Assembly: GCA_025175895.1 (NCBI GenBank)
Contig: CM046006.1
Location: 69,460,288 to 69,524,287 of the forward strand
From: Wurfbainia villosa
Taxonomy: Eukaryota; Streptophyta; Magnoliopsida; Zingiberales; Zingiberaceae
DNA length: 64,000 bases
Direction: 5' to 3'
This document shows positions 22,432 through 33,175 of this stretch, piece by piece; positions within the stretch are counted from its first letter, which is position 1, and every line of letters starts with the position of its first letter. The position numbers and the translations under genes are program-made. The notes beneath the pieces were generated by a model. That model did not search any database, had not been told where the DNA came from, and saw only the letters and a list, made by a program, of their open reading frames with translations.

Positions 22432-24645
22432 TGTTAGTAATATATGAGAGATGTCCTAAGGCAATCGTCTTATGTATGAACCATTTATATGATAAATGAA
22501 GATTCACTATTTGAGTATACATGTTTAATGTATTTGATTGAATCTTAAACTCATTTATTGAATGTCCACGATACGATTCACAGCATGAGAGAATTTGTGA
22601 TTGGATCACAACTAGTGAGTATCTCTACATGTGTAATTGTGATGTATCGAAATTATCCCTAGTTGATGAATTGATGGATTTGGACACCATCAATTCTGTC
22701 GAGACTAGCACGAGGTATACTCCTTGGTGTATCCAAGCAGCTGATTCTCACTGGCTGGAGACATTGTGATGTCCGGAGTTAATCGTGGATGCTAGTTATG
22801 GTAACTAGTTCATTGGAGTGACCAAAGTAAGACTTCATATGGTTCTCTGCATATATAGATATGTCAATGAAGTTCTTACTGTGGCTTAAGTGCGATGTTC
22901 CTTTGACTTGCGGTATTCAAGTCATCTTGATCATGGAGACTTATGCTTTGACATCTTAAGCAAACATCTCCGAGGAGATGTGGACCCGGGATGATTGGGT
23001 ATAAGTCGAAGTGATCGAAGGTGTTTGAATAGCCTATAAAGGATTCACCACTCCTTGCGAGGAGGTGTATACCCATGGCCTCTCGTCGGATTGTTACTAA
23101 AGTCTTTGGCCAAAGCATTACATGTTTAGAGTAAAGTACTCTTCGATACATGTGGAGTAACTAGAATCCGTAGGACGAGGAAATGATACTGGCTAGTGTG
23201 ACGTGAGTCACCTAGTGGGACCGACACAATAGACCATGTCCCGAACCAAGTGGGTATAAGATGAGTGAAGGGAATGGGGCACGATTCATTCGAGCTCTCG
23301 AAGGGTTTCGTAAATAGTTCGGATCAGCTTGATCTTTTCGGTTAATGGGGATCATGATGTACTACTAGGTGCCACTCATGATCGTTCTATAATTAATGGT
23401 TAATTATAGACGGCCAACATAAACCGAGAACCTATTTGGTCACACGCACAACGAGTGTAATCCAAAGGATTTAAAACGAGCTTGAGAATGGGATTCTCAG
23501 ACCGAGAGAAACTATGTTTGGTTGGACCAAACATAAAGCGAGCATGAAATTGTTTCAGTCGCAATGGAAGCATGGATGGGCCGTGTCTTATGAAGACATA
23601 ATGGATGGACCAAAATGGTTTGGTTCTAATCCAATGGATGAGAATAAACCAAAGGGTTTGGTTTATATTAAACGAATGAACCAAAGGTTGGTTCGGTTCG
23701 TTTTAACTTAAAATAAACCATCATGGTTTGGTTTATTTTAACTTATCTTAATGGAGCGGGTTAACGGGCTTTATGGATATGATCCATTAACCATTAAGAG
23801 AATTAGTTCTCTATAAAATAGGGCTTAAACCCTAATCCAAAACCCTAATCTATTTTGGCCGCCCAACATAGTTGCCGCCCACCTCCTTGGTGATTTCGGC
23901 GCCCAACTACAAGCTGCCGCCGCCCAGCTTTGTGCCGCCGTCCAAGACCCTTGCCGGCGTCCAAGCTCCAGCCGGTGAACCTCCGGCGACCCTCCGGTGA
24001 TCTCCTATAGGTTCGGCATCAAGGTGAGCTTTTTCTCTCCTTGTTTTGGCCGGCGCCTACTCCTCCACCAAGCTGTCCAGTTTTCTGGACAGCTTCTCCT
24101 CCTCTTGTCGGAGCGTCGTTTGGACGACGGTTAGTGCTCCGATAGCGGCTAACTTACCGGGGATTTGATCTCCGGTAATCCTCTGAGGTGGAGGACGAAG
24201 AATTCGTCAAACGGTTGACGAATACCTCTCTGGAGAAGCGAGTTTTGAGAACTCGTTTTAGGATCCGAATTTGGATTCGGATCGTGATCATCTCTCGATC
24301 ACGTCGTCTTCAACACGAGGCTAGTAACCCGTACGAAGACGAAGCTCGTGACTTAGCGAAGTCATCCTGAGGAGCTCGGCGTGGATACGGATAGAGACGA
24401 TTCTTACGAGGATCGTTCCGGTTGATGCCGTTCCCGCTACACGTCATACGGAAGGTATAACGTAGTTTAATTTCCTTTTATTGCAAATTTTAATTTACGG
24501 TTATGTCTACACTTGTTGTAATATGCATGCGTGTGTTGTGTGTGTTGTAATAAATATAGATTTATTATTTTTAATTGCTTCCGCTGTGCTCATGTTTACG
24601 AAACATGATCGAACACACACACGCCGCGGTGCCGGAAACCCAACA
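22432..24645 (+). mobile_element. Solo LTR of an unrelated retrotransposon
   Basis: A 2,214-base insertion starts TGTTAGTAAT and ends AAACCCAACA, flanked by ATATC on both sides (22427-22431 and 24646-24650). The 3' LTR of Gypsy-1 has the uninterrupted site. It contains a TATA box (CTATAAAATA, 23811-23820) followed by a GC-rich leader (about 23860-24450), as in an LTR. No gag or pol is present. The superfamily is not determined; the ends look Copia-like. Confidence 0.8.
23811..23820 (+). promoter_or_regulatory. TATA box of the solo LTR
   Basis: CTATAAAATA lies between a long AT-rich U3 and a GC-rich leader. Confidence 0.5.
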
Positions 24646-25238
24646 ATATCAGGGTAGGAGATTCAGGTGAGTACAGTCCTTTTGCATTTATTTCTTGCTT
24701 ACCCTATATGTGAGACTGTACTGGCATGATTTTTATTGTTAGCTATATCTTACTTTGCATATCGACTATACCCGCTGAGTTCTTTGAACTTACCCCGTTG
24801 ATTTATTTTTATTTCAGGATGAAGCTGTCAGGAGAGTCCAGCTGTCAATCCCCCTCGTCGAAATGGATAGGTTTTATTGGTCTTATGGTTTTGGATTTTG
24901 TATAGAAGATATGCTTAGGTCCTGATGTTTTGGTTATGTACTTGTGGAAGTTTGGGAATATTTTTGGTGTCCTTATGGACAATTCAATTAGTTGGTTGTA
25001 TGTTCCTGCTCAGATGGCAGAAGGGGTAAGTCTAGGTGTGATAGACTTCATTTATTTACTATGATGGTTGGCCTGAGGCCTTATGATCTACGTGTGTAGA
25101 TGTTTTTGTTCCGGTCGTGTTGACCGATGTATAGCGGTCATGTAGGCCTTGTATGAAAATTGGTATTGTCACCCGTACAGGGGAGATGCTGCCGGATTTT
25201 TGTCTGGCGGGGACTCTCTCGGGGCGTGACAATTTATT

Positions 25239-25250
25239 TGGTTTCAGAGC
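25239..25250 (+). other. Primer binding site of Gypsy-1
   Basis: TGGTTTCAGAGC, one change from the initiator methionine tRNA site TGGTATCAGAGC, seven bases after the LTR end. Confidence 0.8.
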
Positions 25251-25439
25251 GTAGGTTTCCGAGTTCCTTAGGGTCTTTGGGTTTTCGGAGTTTACCATGT
25301 TTGGCAGGTTAACTGGGGTATTTTTGGATTGGTATGGATTTCCGACGATATTTATGTTTCGGAAATTCGAGGTATTATTGACGAGGTCAATATGGGGGAT
25401 TTGGCAGCGACAGGACATCTCCAGACGGCTAACAGGTAA
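25251..25439 (+). other. Gypsy-1 leader
   Basis: Short 5' leader with no start of gag recognised. It stops matching a normal leader near 25440, where a piece of another LTR begins. Confidence 0.45.
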
Positions 25440-26489
25440 ATAAATTCTAGAAAATTTTCTAGATTTAGTGCATATTTATATTGGTTATATTGGTTATGCG
25501 GTGATATCATGTTTTGTCTAGTCTTGTTTTAACCTTATATCTGTTAGACTGTTAGATCTTTAAGTTGTTGGTTTATCGTTAGCATATGGTTATTAACTGC
25601 TATTACTGCTATACATAACTAGTTATCATTGTGATATAAATGATTAGATATCATTGGTAGATGTTTACCTCTTAATTTTTGGACTAGTATTAGGATTGGA
25701 CTAGTATTAGGATGAGACTAGTTGAATATGACTGAGGTGGATAAATTGGTAGAAGGTATATGTTGAGGTTCTTTGACTCTCTAGATCCTAGTGCCGAATG
25801 ACATGCTTACATTGCTTACGTAGTTTAGGGTATATATAGGCACCTGATGGTTTATTGAGTATTGCCTTGACTTTGATCTGGCATGACCCTTTGGTTATAC
25901 CTTAATTAATTTCAGCCATTGATTCCCGTTAGTATGACTATGCTGTCGTTTATTAGACAGCGTGTTATGTGATTATATGGTTATATTTTTTTGTTCGGTG
26001 GATACCATGATTAAGACCAGTAGAGATAGAATAACTTAGATGAAGTTATTCTGTAGGAGCGGATCTCAGGAATTAAACATTAGTAGAACCCTAGGTGTTG
26101 GAATCCTAGGCGTAATAACCCAGATGTGCATATTGGTATATGTTTATCCATTTACGATTTCAGTGATATGGTGATCGAACCAGTAGAGTTCGTATGGTTA
26201 GGATGTGATTAATCCTTACTATATCCCCCATTCTTGGTTGAGAGAGAGTCTGCAGTAGAGTCTCTCTATGGTTGCTTTGTATATCTATGGTCGAATATGG
26301 CTCCCATGCATGGTTGAGATAATTTACTGTAAGGTTATATTCTTGCGTTATTCATTCGGAGTTGGTAATAATCGGATTCGTATGACGTCGGTAGCTAGAT
26401 AGCTACTTTACGTCTTAAGTACCCATGGGATATGTTCGTGGTAGCAGGTTTGAGCATGCATGATTGAACTGGTAGATTGAAAAAAAATG

Positions 26490-26870
26490 TAGGCTTAATC
26501 CTCTTGCCAGGCTCGTTAGTAGATTTATTGCCCTTATTGGCCTTGATAGACATTTCCTATTAGCTGGGATGAAACCCTAGTATCAATCGTCTCGACGTGT
26601 TTATTAGTGGACTTGTGATTTTTATTGACCTTGATAACAGATCATGTTAGAAGGGTTGGAACCCTAGACTTAACCATCTCGACTTATTTATTTATAAGTC
26701 GATGATCTTTACCGGCTTTGGTAAACATTTCGTTTTAGAGGTGTTGAAACCCTCGCTTGACCGCCTCAATGGGTTTAATTGTAGATCGATGATCTTTGTC
26801 GACATTGAAAGTCGATTTATGCTGGATGTATTGGATAACCCTAGGCTTAACAACCTAGGATAATCGACTG
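26490..26870 (+). repeat. ~85-105 base tandem units in the foreign LTR
   Basis: About four degenerate units, each with GATGATCTTTNNCGACNTTG-like and GGAACCCTAG...CTTAACC...CTCGAC-like words. Confidence 0.55.
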
Positions 26871-26876
26871 CCCCCG

Positions 26877-27140
26877 CAACCCATTAGAGGTAGCATGCGG
26901 TAGTGAGCAGTCAATAACTAGATATCTATATACACGGTCTGCCCATGAGACCCATTCGTGGTAGCATGTCATTGCCGCAGACACCGAGTCTTTCTACTGC
27001 CTGTCTACCCACGAGTTTCATTCGTGGTAGCATATAGTTGCGCGTAGACAATGCTTAGCATATTGATTGTCGACCCATGAGTATCGTTCGCGGTAGCTCA
27101 TAGACAGTTCCCTTTGTGTGCGAGAGCCACGAGGCTTTGT
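26877..27140 (+). repeat. ~60-65 base tandem units in the foreign LTR
   Basis: Four to five units contain CCCATGAGACCCATTCGTGG / TAGCAT and a CAGACA/TAGACA word, with mutations in each copy. Confidence 0.6.
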
Positions 27141-27689
27141 CGTGGTATCCGGATGTGCACTGCTTGTTGCAGTGATTGTGTATGTTGCAGGTATATTTAT
27201 TATACTACTGATTAGGTTAGTTGCAGACTGATATTGGTACTCTGAGGGTTGGGTTACTCTAGCTTGTTCCCTGTGACTTCCATTATGTGCATTATGATTA
27301 TGCACTATTGTCTATACATCCACAGAGTGGTTGTACTCACCCCCTCCTCACTTATCCTCTAGGTTAACTGATGGAGGATGTGTCATGTTGACCTACCTTC
27401 GAGTCGCTCAGAGAGTTCCTTGCCGTGCTTGTTCTACTGCATCGTCGAGATGCCGCTTTGTTTACTTTATCGGTATTGCAGTTTGGTTATGCACTTTGGA
27501 TTTTGTCGCAATTTGTTTTGGTGTCATAAAAACTATTTTACTTTAATGGATATATGTTTATTCTTGCATGCATGCTGTTATTAAAATACTGATATTTCTA
27601 TAATTATTTTGAGGTTTTTACGATCCGGTCGGTATTTTGGATATTCTCCTCTGTCATTTGGATGACGGATATGCCCCCAGGACGTGACA

Positions 27690-28099
27690 ATTTTATTGGT
27701 TTGCGGTTTTGGTTTAAGGATTTTGTGTTTCGAGGATTTCTTTTCCTTGGATTTTTGGGAGTTCTCGTGTTTTGGGACCAGGCAAGCTGAAGGATATCTC
27801 TGAGCTATAGGAAAAGTGTTGTCTTTAGTGGTTAAAGTACTTTAGTGGTTAGGAAAAGTATTGACCTAGTGAATTGCCCCTACTCATGGTCGGGGACGAG
27901 GTCGATGACGTATTGACCTTGCGGAACCTAACGATGAATTTAGAAGTACGGACTCTTTAGAGGTGACGACTGATGTCGAATTAGGAAGCTAGAGATCTGA
28001 CCCGCTAGCCACCAGTTTGAAGGACAAGGAGTAAACCCTCAGAGGATATCAGTCCCTACTAATAGTGATTTAGTTATGGATAAGGCGTGTATGCCTACA
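27690..28099 (+). pseudogene. Gypsy-1 gag region, decayed
   Basis: After the second LTR/primer-like junction there is only frame-broken sequence of about 400 bases where gag and protease (normally over 1.5 kb) should be. No zinc knuckle or DTGA-type protease site was found. Confidence 0.4.
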
Positions 28100-29228
28100 C
28101 TGGTCAAGACGATGAAAGATCGTTTTACCTTATTATAGGAGGTGTTGGATGAGATATTTATCTGTCCCAGTATTTGTCTAGAGAAGATCCGGAACTCTTT
28201 GTTAAAAGAGAGACGGACCTTTGAGATCATGCATCGATTATTGATGATAGAATGCGGTAGTTGTGGAAGGAAATGAATATCCTTCATTGTGGATAGAGGA
28301 TCTATTTAGATCAGCTATAGGATACCTGTGTATACTCTAGGATTGATTTGTGACTGGTGTGATGATATTGTAGTGACATGGTGTCATACAATTATCATTG
28401 TCGTTGTGATGGTTGTTATATCATCAACCTAGAGTAAAGAGAATGCAGTTGTATAGCGACGACAATTTCATACTTGGTATGAATTGTATGAGCTTATGGT
28501 TATCTTATTAGACTTATTGACGACTTAGTCATCTAGGGATTTGGGAAGTCGTGTATTCTGGACACGATTGGCTCAGTTGTGGTCGTTGGATTGCATAACT
28601 TGGCCACTGTTGAGGGTGGTAGTTGGAGTTGCGCACTCGGTCACCGTTGATGGTAGTTTTCTTAGTATTGATTTGATTATTATCATAGATATGGATAGGA
28701 TGCTCTAGCGATACTATAATCGCTAACTAGTTGGACCAGGAAGGTGATGGAATTTATTTGGTCTGAAGCTTGTGAAACTAGTTTCAGGGCTCAGATGATG
28801 GTTGACTTTTACGCCAGTGTTGATTAGTCATGCTGGTGTAGAAGGAAGGGTAGTGTGCATGGATGCATCATTTCGGGGATCGTAGTGATTCCGATGCTAT
28901 TGAATAAGACGTATCCTAAGCATACAGCAGTTAGAGGACTGCGAGATAAGCCGTCATATATATATGACGTGGACTTCGCAGTTATTATGTTATTATGTTA
29001 TTTTGTAGAGGTGAAGAGCAGTAATGCTCATGGAGTTTTGGCTAGCTACTGGATAGCTACTATAGAGTAGCTGGAACGCGAACGGTTGTAACAAGGGAGT
29101 TTGGTCGCTATAGCCTCCCATGCACTTACAGAGTGTGTGGTGGAGTGGATTTTGGACGGTAGATGGACTACCGTCTCTGACTCCGAGGAGGATAATGGTT
29201 TCCGGAGTTGCATTAGTTTAAGGAACAG
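28100..29228 (+). pseudogene. Gypsy-1 reverse transcriptase/RNase H remnant
   Basis: It aligns with the better recognisable remnant at 50560-51740 of Gypsy-2. At about 28215-28360 the frames give a shadow of the Gypsy RT segment CIDYRELN, YPLPRIDDLF and VYSRIDL. No frame is open through the catalytic YIDD region. The family converts element RNA to DNA; this copy cannot. Confidence 0.5.
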
Positions 29229-29740
29229 ATGCTTCAAGAAATTCTGATTCTTGAATGGAAGTGGAAGCGTATTATTATAGATGTTGTGGTATGTTTGCCT
29301 AGGACACGTCAAAGCCATGACGTAATTTGGGTAGTCGTTGACCGACTAACCAAATCCGCGCACTTCTTAGCGATTCGGAAGACCGACTCTTTGGATTGTT
29401 TGACAGAGTTATATTGTCGGAATATCATCAGATTGCATGGTGTTCCTTTGAGCATTATATCAGATAAAGATCCCCGGTTCACGTCTCGGTTCTGGCAGAA
29501 TCTGCAACAGGCCTTAGGCACACAGTTTCGTTTTAATACTGCATTCCATCCGCAGACAGGTGGACAGTCTGAGCGGACCATTCAGACTCTAGAGGATTTA
29601 CTGAGGTCCTGTGTTATAGTTTTTGGGGGCAATTGGGAGGACCACTTGACATTAGTGGAATTTGCCTACAACAACAACCATCATTCGGCTATCCAAATGG
29701 CACTGTTTGAAGTATGGTATGGTAGTTAGTGTCGTACACC
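29229..29740 (+). pseudogene. Gypsy-1 integrase core
   Basis: A frame of 166 codons carries the catalytic triad of the integrase core that inserts the DNA copy: D18 (IIIDVVV), D79 (IISDKDPRF) and E115 (GGQSERT), with D-35-E spacing and the usual FHPQTGGQSERTIQTLED segment (the normal D before GQ is G here). The upstream zinc-binding domain is broken. After PFEVWYGS-like sequence the frame stops at 29727 and the protein continues in another frame, so the gene is dead. Confidence 0.85.
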
Positions 29741-30290
29741 CACCCTCTGAAAAGAGGTTGGGGAGGCCCAGTTGCTAGGACAGAGCTCGATGAGGCGAGT
29801 TGGTCCGCATTCATCGACGTAGGGATGGCAGAGGAGGTGCAGGATCGTCAGAAGAGTCATGCAAATCGGAGATGGAGACCTCTGGAGTTCTCTATTGGTG
29901 ATCATGTATTCCTGTGAGTCTCACCCACGAAAGGGGTGAAGAGATTTGGCCTTCGTGGTATTCTAGCTCCTAGATACATTGGTCCGTTTGAGATTTTGGA
30001 GAGGATCGGAGCAGTCACTTACCGCCTAGTGCTACCACCATCTTTGGCTGGTATCCATGATGTGTTTCATGTGTCCATGCTGAGGAAGTATGTGCCAAAC
30101 TTTACACATATTCTATCAGATGTATCAGGTTCCATTCAACCTGATGCTACTTATGTAGAGGTTTCGGTATGGATTTTCGATCACAAGGAACGATAGTTGC
30201 GAAATAGGATTTTGCAACTTGTCAAGGTCGGGTGGAGTTACTACACCGGTGAGGAGGCTACTTGGGAGCTTGAGGAAAAAAATAAAAATA
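29741..30290 (+). pseudogene. Gypsy-1 integrase C-terminus and chromodomain-like tail
   Basis: The segment with LAPRYIGPFEILERIGAVTY and HDVFHVSMLRKYVP is the C-terminal part typical of chromoviral integrases. Beyond a TAG stop at 30194-30196 the same frame gives LRNRILQLVKVGWS and EEATWELEE, the tail typical of chromodomain-bearing plant Gypsy elements. Chromodomains are thought to steer insertion to heterochromatin. At least one frameshift (about 29730) and two stops break it. Confidence 0.8.
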
Positions 30291-30408
30291 AATCAGAGCT
30301 CAATATCCCCACTTGTTTATTTAAGGTACGTGAAATATATTTTCAGTACTTGTGGTATCTCTTACTCATTATGCATCTGAGTAGGAAATTTGGGGACCAA
30401 ATTTTAAT

Positions 30409-30421
30409 TAGTGGGGGAGAA
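30409..30421 (+). other. Polypurine tract of Gypsy-1
   Basis: TAGTGGGGGAGAA directly before the 3' LTR; the same tract precedes the Gypsy-2 3' LTR. Confidence 0.85.
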
Positions 30422-32774
30422 TGTTAAATACAGAAAATTTAAAATACCAAAATAAAATGGCCAAATTTTAGGAAAGGTAATCCTGAGAATTTTTCAAGAT
30501 TTTTGGAGAATTTTAGGAATTTTTTCGGAATTTTTTCTAGATTTAAACGGAGTCCGTACGAGATTATTACGGAGATAAAATAAATAGGCTTTGGTGGAGT
30601 CTATTTAAGGGGATTAATAGGCGATATTAACCTAAGGTTTCAAATACCTAAACCTAGGTTAGTTTTCACCATCGCGATAACTTTCTTTTCCCCACTGCGC
30701 CCGACACCTCTTCCTCTCGCGATCACACCGTTACCTTGCGGTTTCACTTTCACGACAACTCTTCCGATCTTTTTTTTCTTTCTTTCCCTGCGCCGTAGCA
30801 AGGCACCGCCCGCCGCAGCGCCCTTTTCTTCTTCCTCCGCAAGCGCCGACTTCTCTTCCTTGTGTCCGCGCACCGCACTCCTTTCTCTCGTGCCGGCTTC
30901 ATTTTTCCCCTGCGTCGGATTCTTCCGTGCGCCACCCTCCTCACCGCATCGCCGCCCTTGTGCACGCGGCCATCGACCGCTACCTTGGCCACTCGCCGTC
31001 GCCGTAAGTATTTTGCTATCATTGTCTCTTCTCTTCCGCCAGCCCCATCGAATGCCGACAGCAGCTAAGCCGATCGTAGCTTCTCCTTTCGTCTGTTTAC
31101 CTCTCTGCAAGCGACAGCAGTCTGATCAGGAGTTATTCTTTCTGATTGTCGTCGAAGCAAGTGGGTTGAGCGTGGTTTTCCGACGAACAGGGAAGCTTTA
31201 GGGGAAGGGCTGCCGGTGGAATTCCTAGGGCTGGTGAGCTTGATTGGTTGATTTAGGGCAGTCGGGATTTTTGCTTCGGTGAATAGAGTTGGGGAAATTC
31301 TTCCGGTGGAGTCCTAAGTGTTGGTTTAAGTCACGAGGCAGGTTCACGGTCGTGACGATTTGATTCTTTTGCGGATATTTTATTAGGCGGGTATTTTGAC
31401 TTATCTTTTAGATATAGTCAAGTTGATGTGCTAGTTAGGATAGCTTGCAATAATTTTCATGTTTATATGCCTAGTATGTTTTTGGTGCCTATTTGATACA
31501 TGCATGTGATAGGTTATGATTATACCTTCCCTGTTTTATTTGGATCATAGTTACTTGGATTATGGATATGTACGTATTGATTGTGCATATTATTCGGATA
31601 GGTGTATTTAGTTGGATTTACATGCTTTAGTATCATGCACCATCTTGCATGATTGCATGCTGGCTGGACGGGGTTCCTTTATTGTTGAGCCCGTAGCCAG
31701 TTACATGGCCTGCACACACTGCCACTCATGGGTTAGTGGTACATCAGGAGGGTGTGTGCAGTTGCTCTGTCAGGCTCCGCTGGTCGCTCATGGGTAGCGA
31801 TGAGGCAGCGTGGTAGCGGGTAGGGATCCCTTCTCTGGTCTATGACACTGGTAGATGAGAGCTTAGCTCCCCCACTCTGTTTGGGGTAGGAGAATAGGTG
31901 TACTCTGACAGCATCCTGTCCACTCGATCACTCAGGAGCAGTGATGGTAGAGTGCACAGTTGTCATAGCCCTACCCACTCGGCTTCACCATCGCGTGTGA
32001 GGCGGCTGACTAGCGTCAGGGGTGACCATGTCATTTGCACGGCATGCACTTTGCACGGATCGCATTTGTATTGTGTTTGTTGCATTATTGTATTGATGCC
32101 TTGGATGTTGCATATGATTGTCATGCATACAGGATTCATATTCGTATATGGTGATGACTTTATCTCTTATAGTAGGGCACATGCTCCTATATCAGGGTAG
32201 GAGATTCAGGTGAGTACAGTCCTTTTGCATTTATTTCTTGCTTACCCTATATGTGAGACTGTACTGGCATGATTTTTATTGTTATTTATATCTTACTTTG
32301 CATATCTACTATACCCGCTGAGTTCTTTGAACTTACCCCGTTGATTTATTTTTATTTCAGGATGAAGTTGTCAGGAGAGTCCAGCTGTCAATCCCCCTCG
32401 TCGAAATGGATAGGTTTTATTGGTCTTATGGTTTTGGATTTTGTATAGAAGATATGTTTAGGTCCTGTTGTTTTGGTTATGTACTTGTGGAAGTTTGGGA
32501 ATATTTGTGGTGTCCTTATGGACTATTCAATTAGTTGGTTGTATGTTCCTGCTCAGATGGCAGAAGGGGTAAGTCTAGGTGTGATAGACTTCATTTATTT
32601 ACTATGATGGTTGGCCTGAGGCCTTATGATCTGCGTGTGTAGATGTTTTTGTTCCGTTCGTGTTGACCGATGTATATTGGTCATGTAGGCCTTGTATGAA
32701 AATTGGTATTGTCACCCATACAGGGGAGATGCTGCCAGATTTTTGTCTGGTGGGGACTCTCTCAGGGCGTGACA
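30422..32774 (+). repeat. Gypsy-1 3' LTR
   Basis: A 2,353-base uninterrupted LTR beginning TGTTAAATAC and ending GGGCGTGACA, followed by CGGTA. It keeps the ~113 bases missing from the 5' copy (near 31820-31930). Confidence 0.92.
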
Positions 32775-32779
32775 CGGTA
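32775..32779. other. Target site duplication of Gypsy-1 (right)
   Basis: CGGTA, identical to 20777-20781. Confidence 0.9.
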
Positions 32780-33055
32780 TGCTCTACTCTACGCTACTCG
32801 CACAACCTCTCGTCTTCTCTGCTTCTACTCGAGCAAAGAATACTTTCACTAAAATCTTGCACAACCTCCTCGCTGTCTCTCACTCCAACACTCCAGCAAT
32901 CCACACAAGCAACCAACCCAAAATACTTCTTCACAAGAAGTATATGTAGGAGGAGACGAGGAGAGGAGGAAGATGGTCAGATAATGGGGTCACCCATTAT
33001 CCCATGCCCCACATGGGAATAACTTCCATGCCTCAAATATGGGTTGGAACTAACA
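32780..33055 (-). repeat. Copia-B 3' LTR, inner part
   Basis: On the minus strand it starts TGTTAGTTCC at 33055 directly after a purine-rich tract, and continues across the Gypsy-1 insertion at 20507-20781. Confidence 0.65.
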
Positions 33056-33175
33056 TCTTCCACTTGGACATGAGGGCATATTAAATTCATCGCTAGATCA
33101 CATCTCATGTGATCCATCACATATCATCCTGCTAAGCTTTCACACAAGATTGGACATCATACGACTTACGAGTAC
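33056..33175 (-). other. Copia-B 3' tail with polypurine tract
   Basis: The minus strand reads CTCATGTCCAAGTGGAAGA just before the LTR. A CATGTCCAAGTGGGAGA-type segment is a common Copia purine-tract context. The rest of the tail lies at 56225-57213, beyond Gypsy-2. Confidence 0.65.

Larger units (their letters stand above)
20782..25231 (+). repeat. Gypsy-1 5' LTR, interrupted by a solo LTR
   Basis: It aligns with 30422-32774 once 22432-24650 is removed. Compared with the 3' LTR and with the minus-strand LTR at 1-2819, it lacks about 113 bases near 22160, so the loss happened in this copy. The GC-rich leader at 21030-21560 has open frames on both strands, but they are not conserved as protein. 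Confidence 0.88.
25440..27689 (+). repeat. Foreign chromovirus LTR fragment inside Gypsy-1
   Basis: It ends GGACGTGACA at 27689, followed by TTTTATTGG, which is the LTR-end and primer-site layout of Gypsy-1 and Gypsy-2 (36648-36670). The upstream part has LTR-like content: an A/T-rich body, a 'TACTCACCCCCTCCTCAC' segment like the 'TACTCACCACCACAG' segment of the Gypsy-2 LTR, and internal tandem repeats. No TG start is evident, so the left side is truncated. I infer recombination between related elements before the last transposition. Confidence 0.55.
20782..32774 (+). mobile_element. Gypsy-1, defective chromovirus (Tekay/Del type)
   Basis: LTRs 20782-25231 and 30422-32774 begin TGTTAAATA and end CGTGACA, flanked by a perfect CGGTA duplication. 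The primer site follows the 5' LTR (25239-25250) and the purine tract precedes the 3' LTR (30409-30421). Integrase and a chromodomain-like tail are recognisable at 29229-30290 and reverse transcriptase only as a shadow; gag and protease are essentially gone, partly replaced by a piece of another LTR (25440-27689). The 5' LTR was later enlarged by a solo LTR insertion and lost about 113 bases. The LTRs are otherwise very similar, so this is a fairly recent insertion of an already defective element. Confidence 0.88.

Noticed and set aside
23860..24450. Host gene exon suggested by the GC-rich part of the solo LTR
   Set aside because: The frames are short and the position after a TATA box fits an LTR leader.
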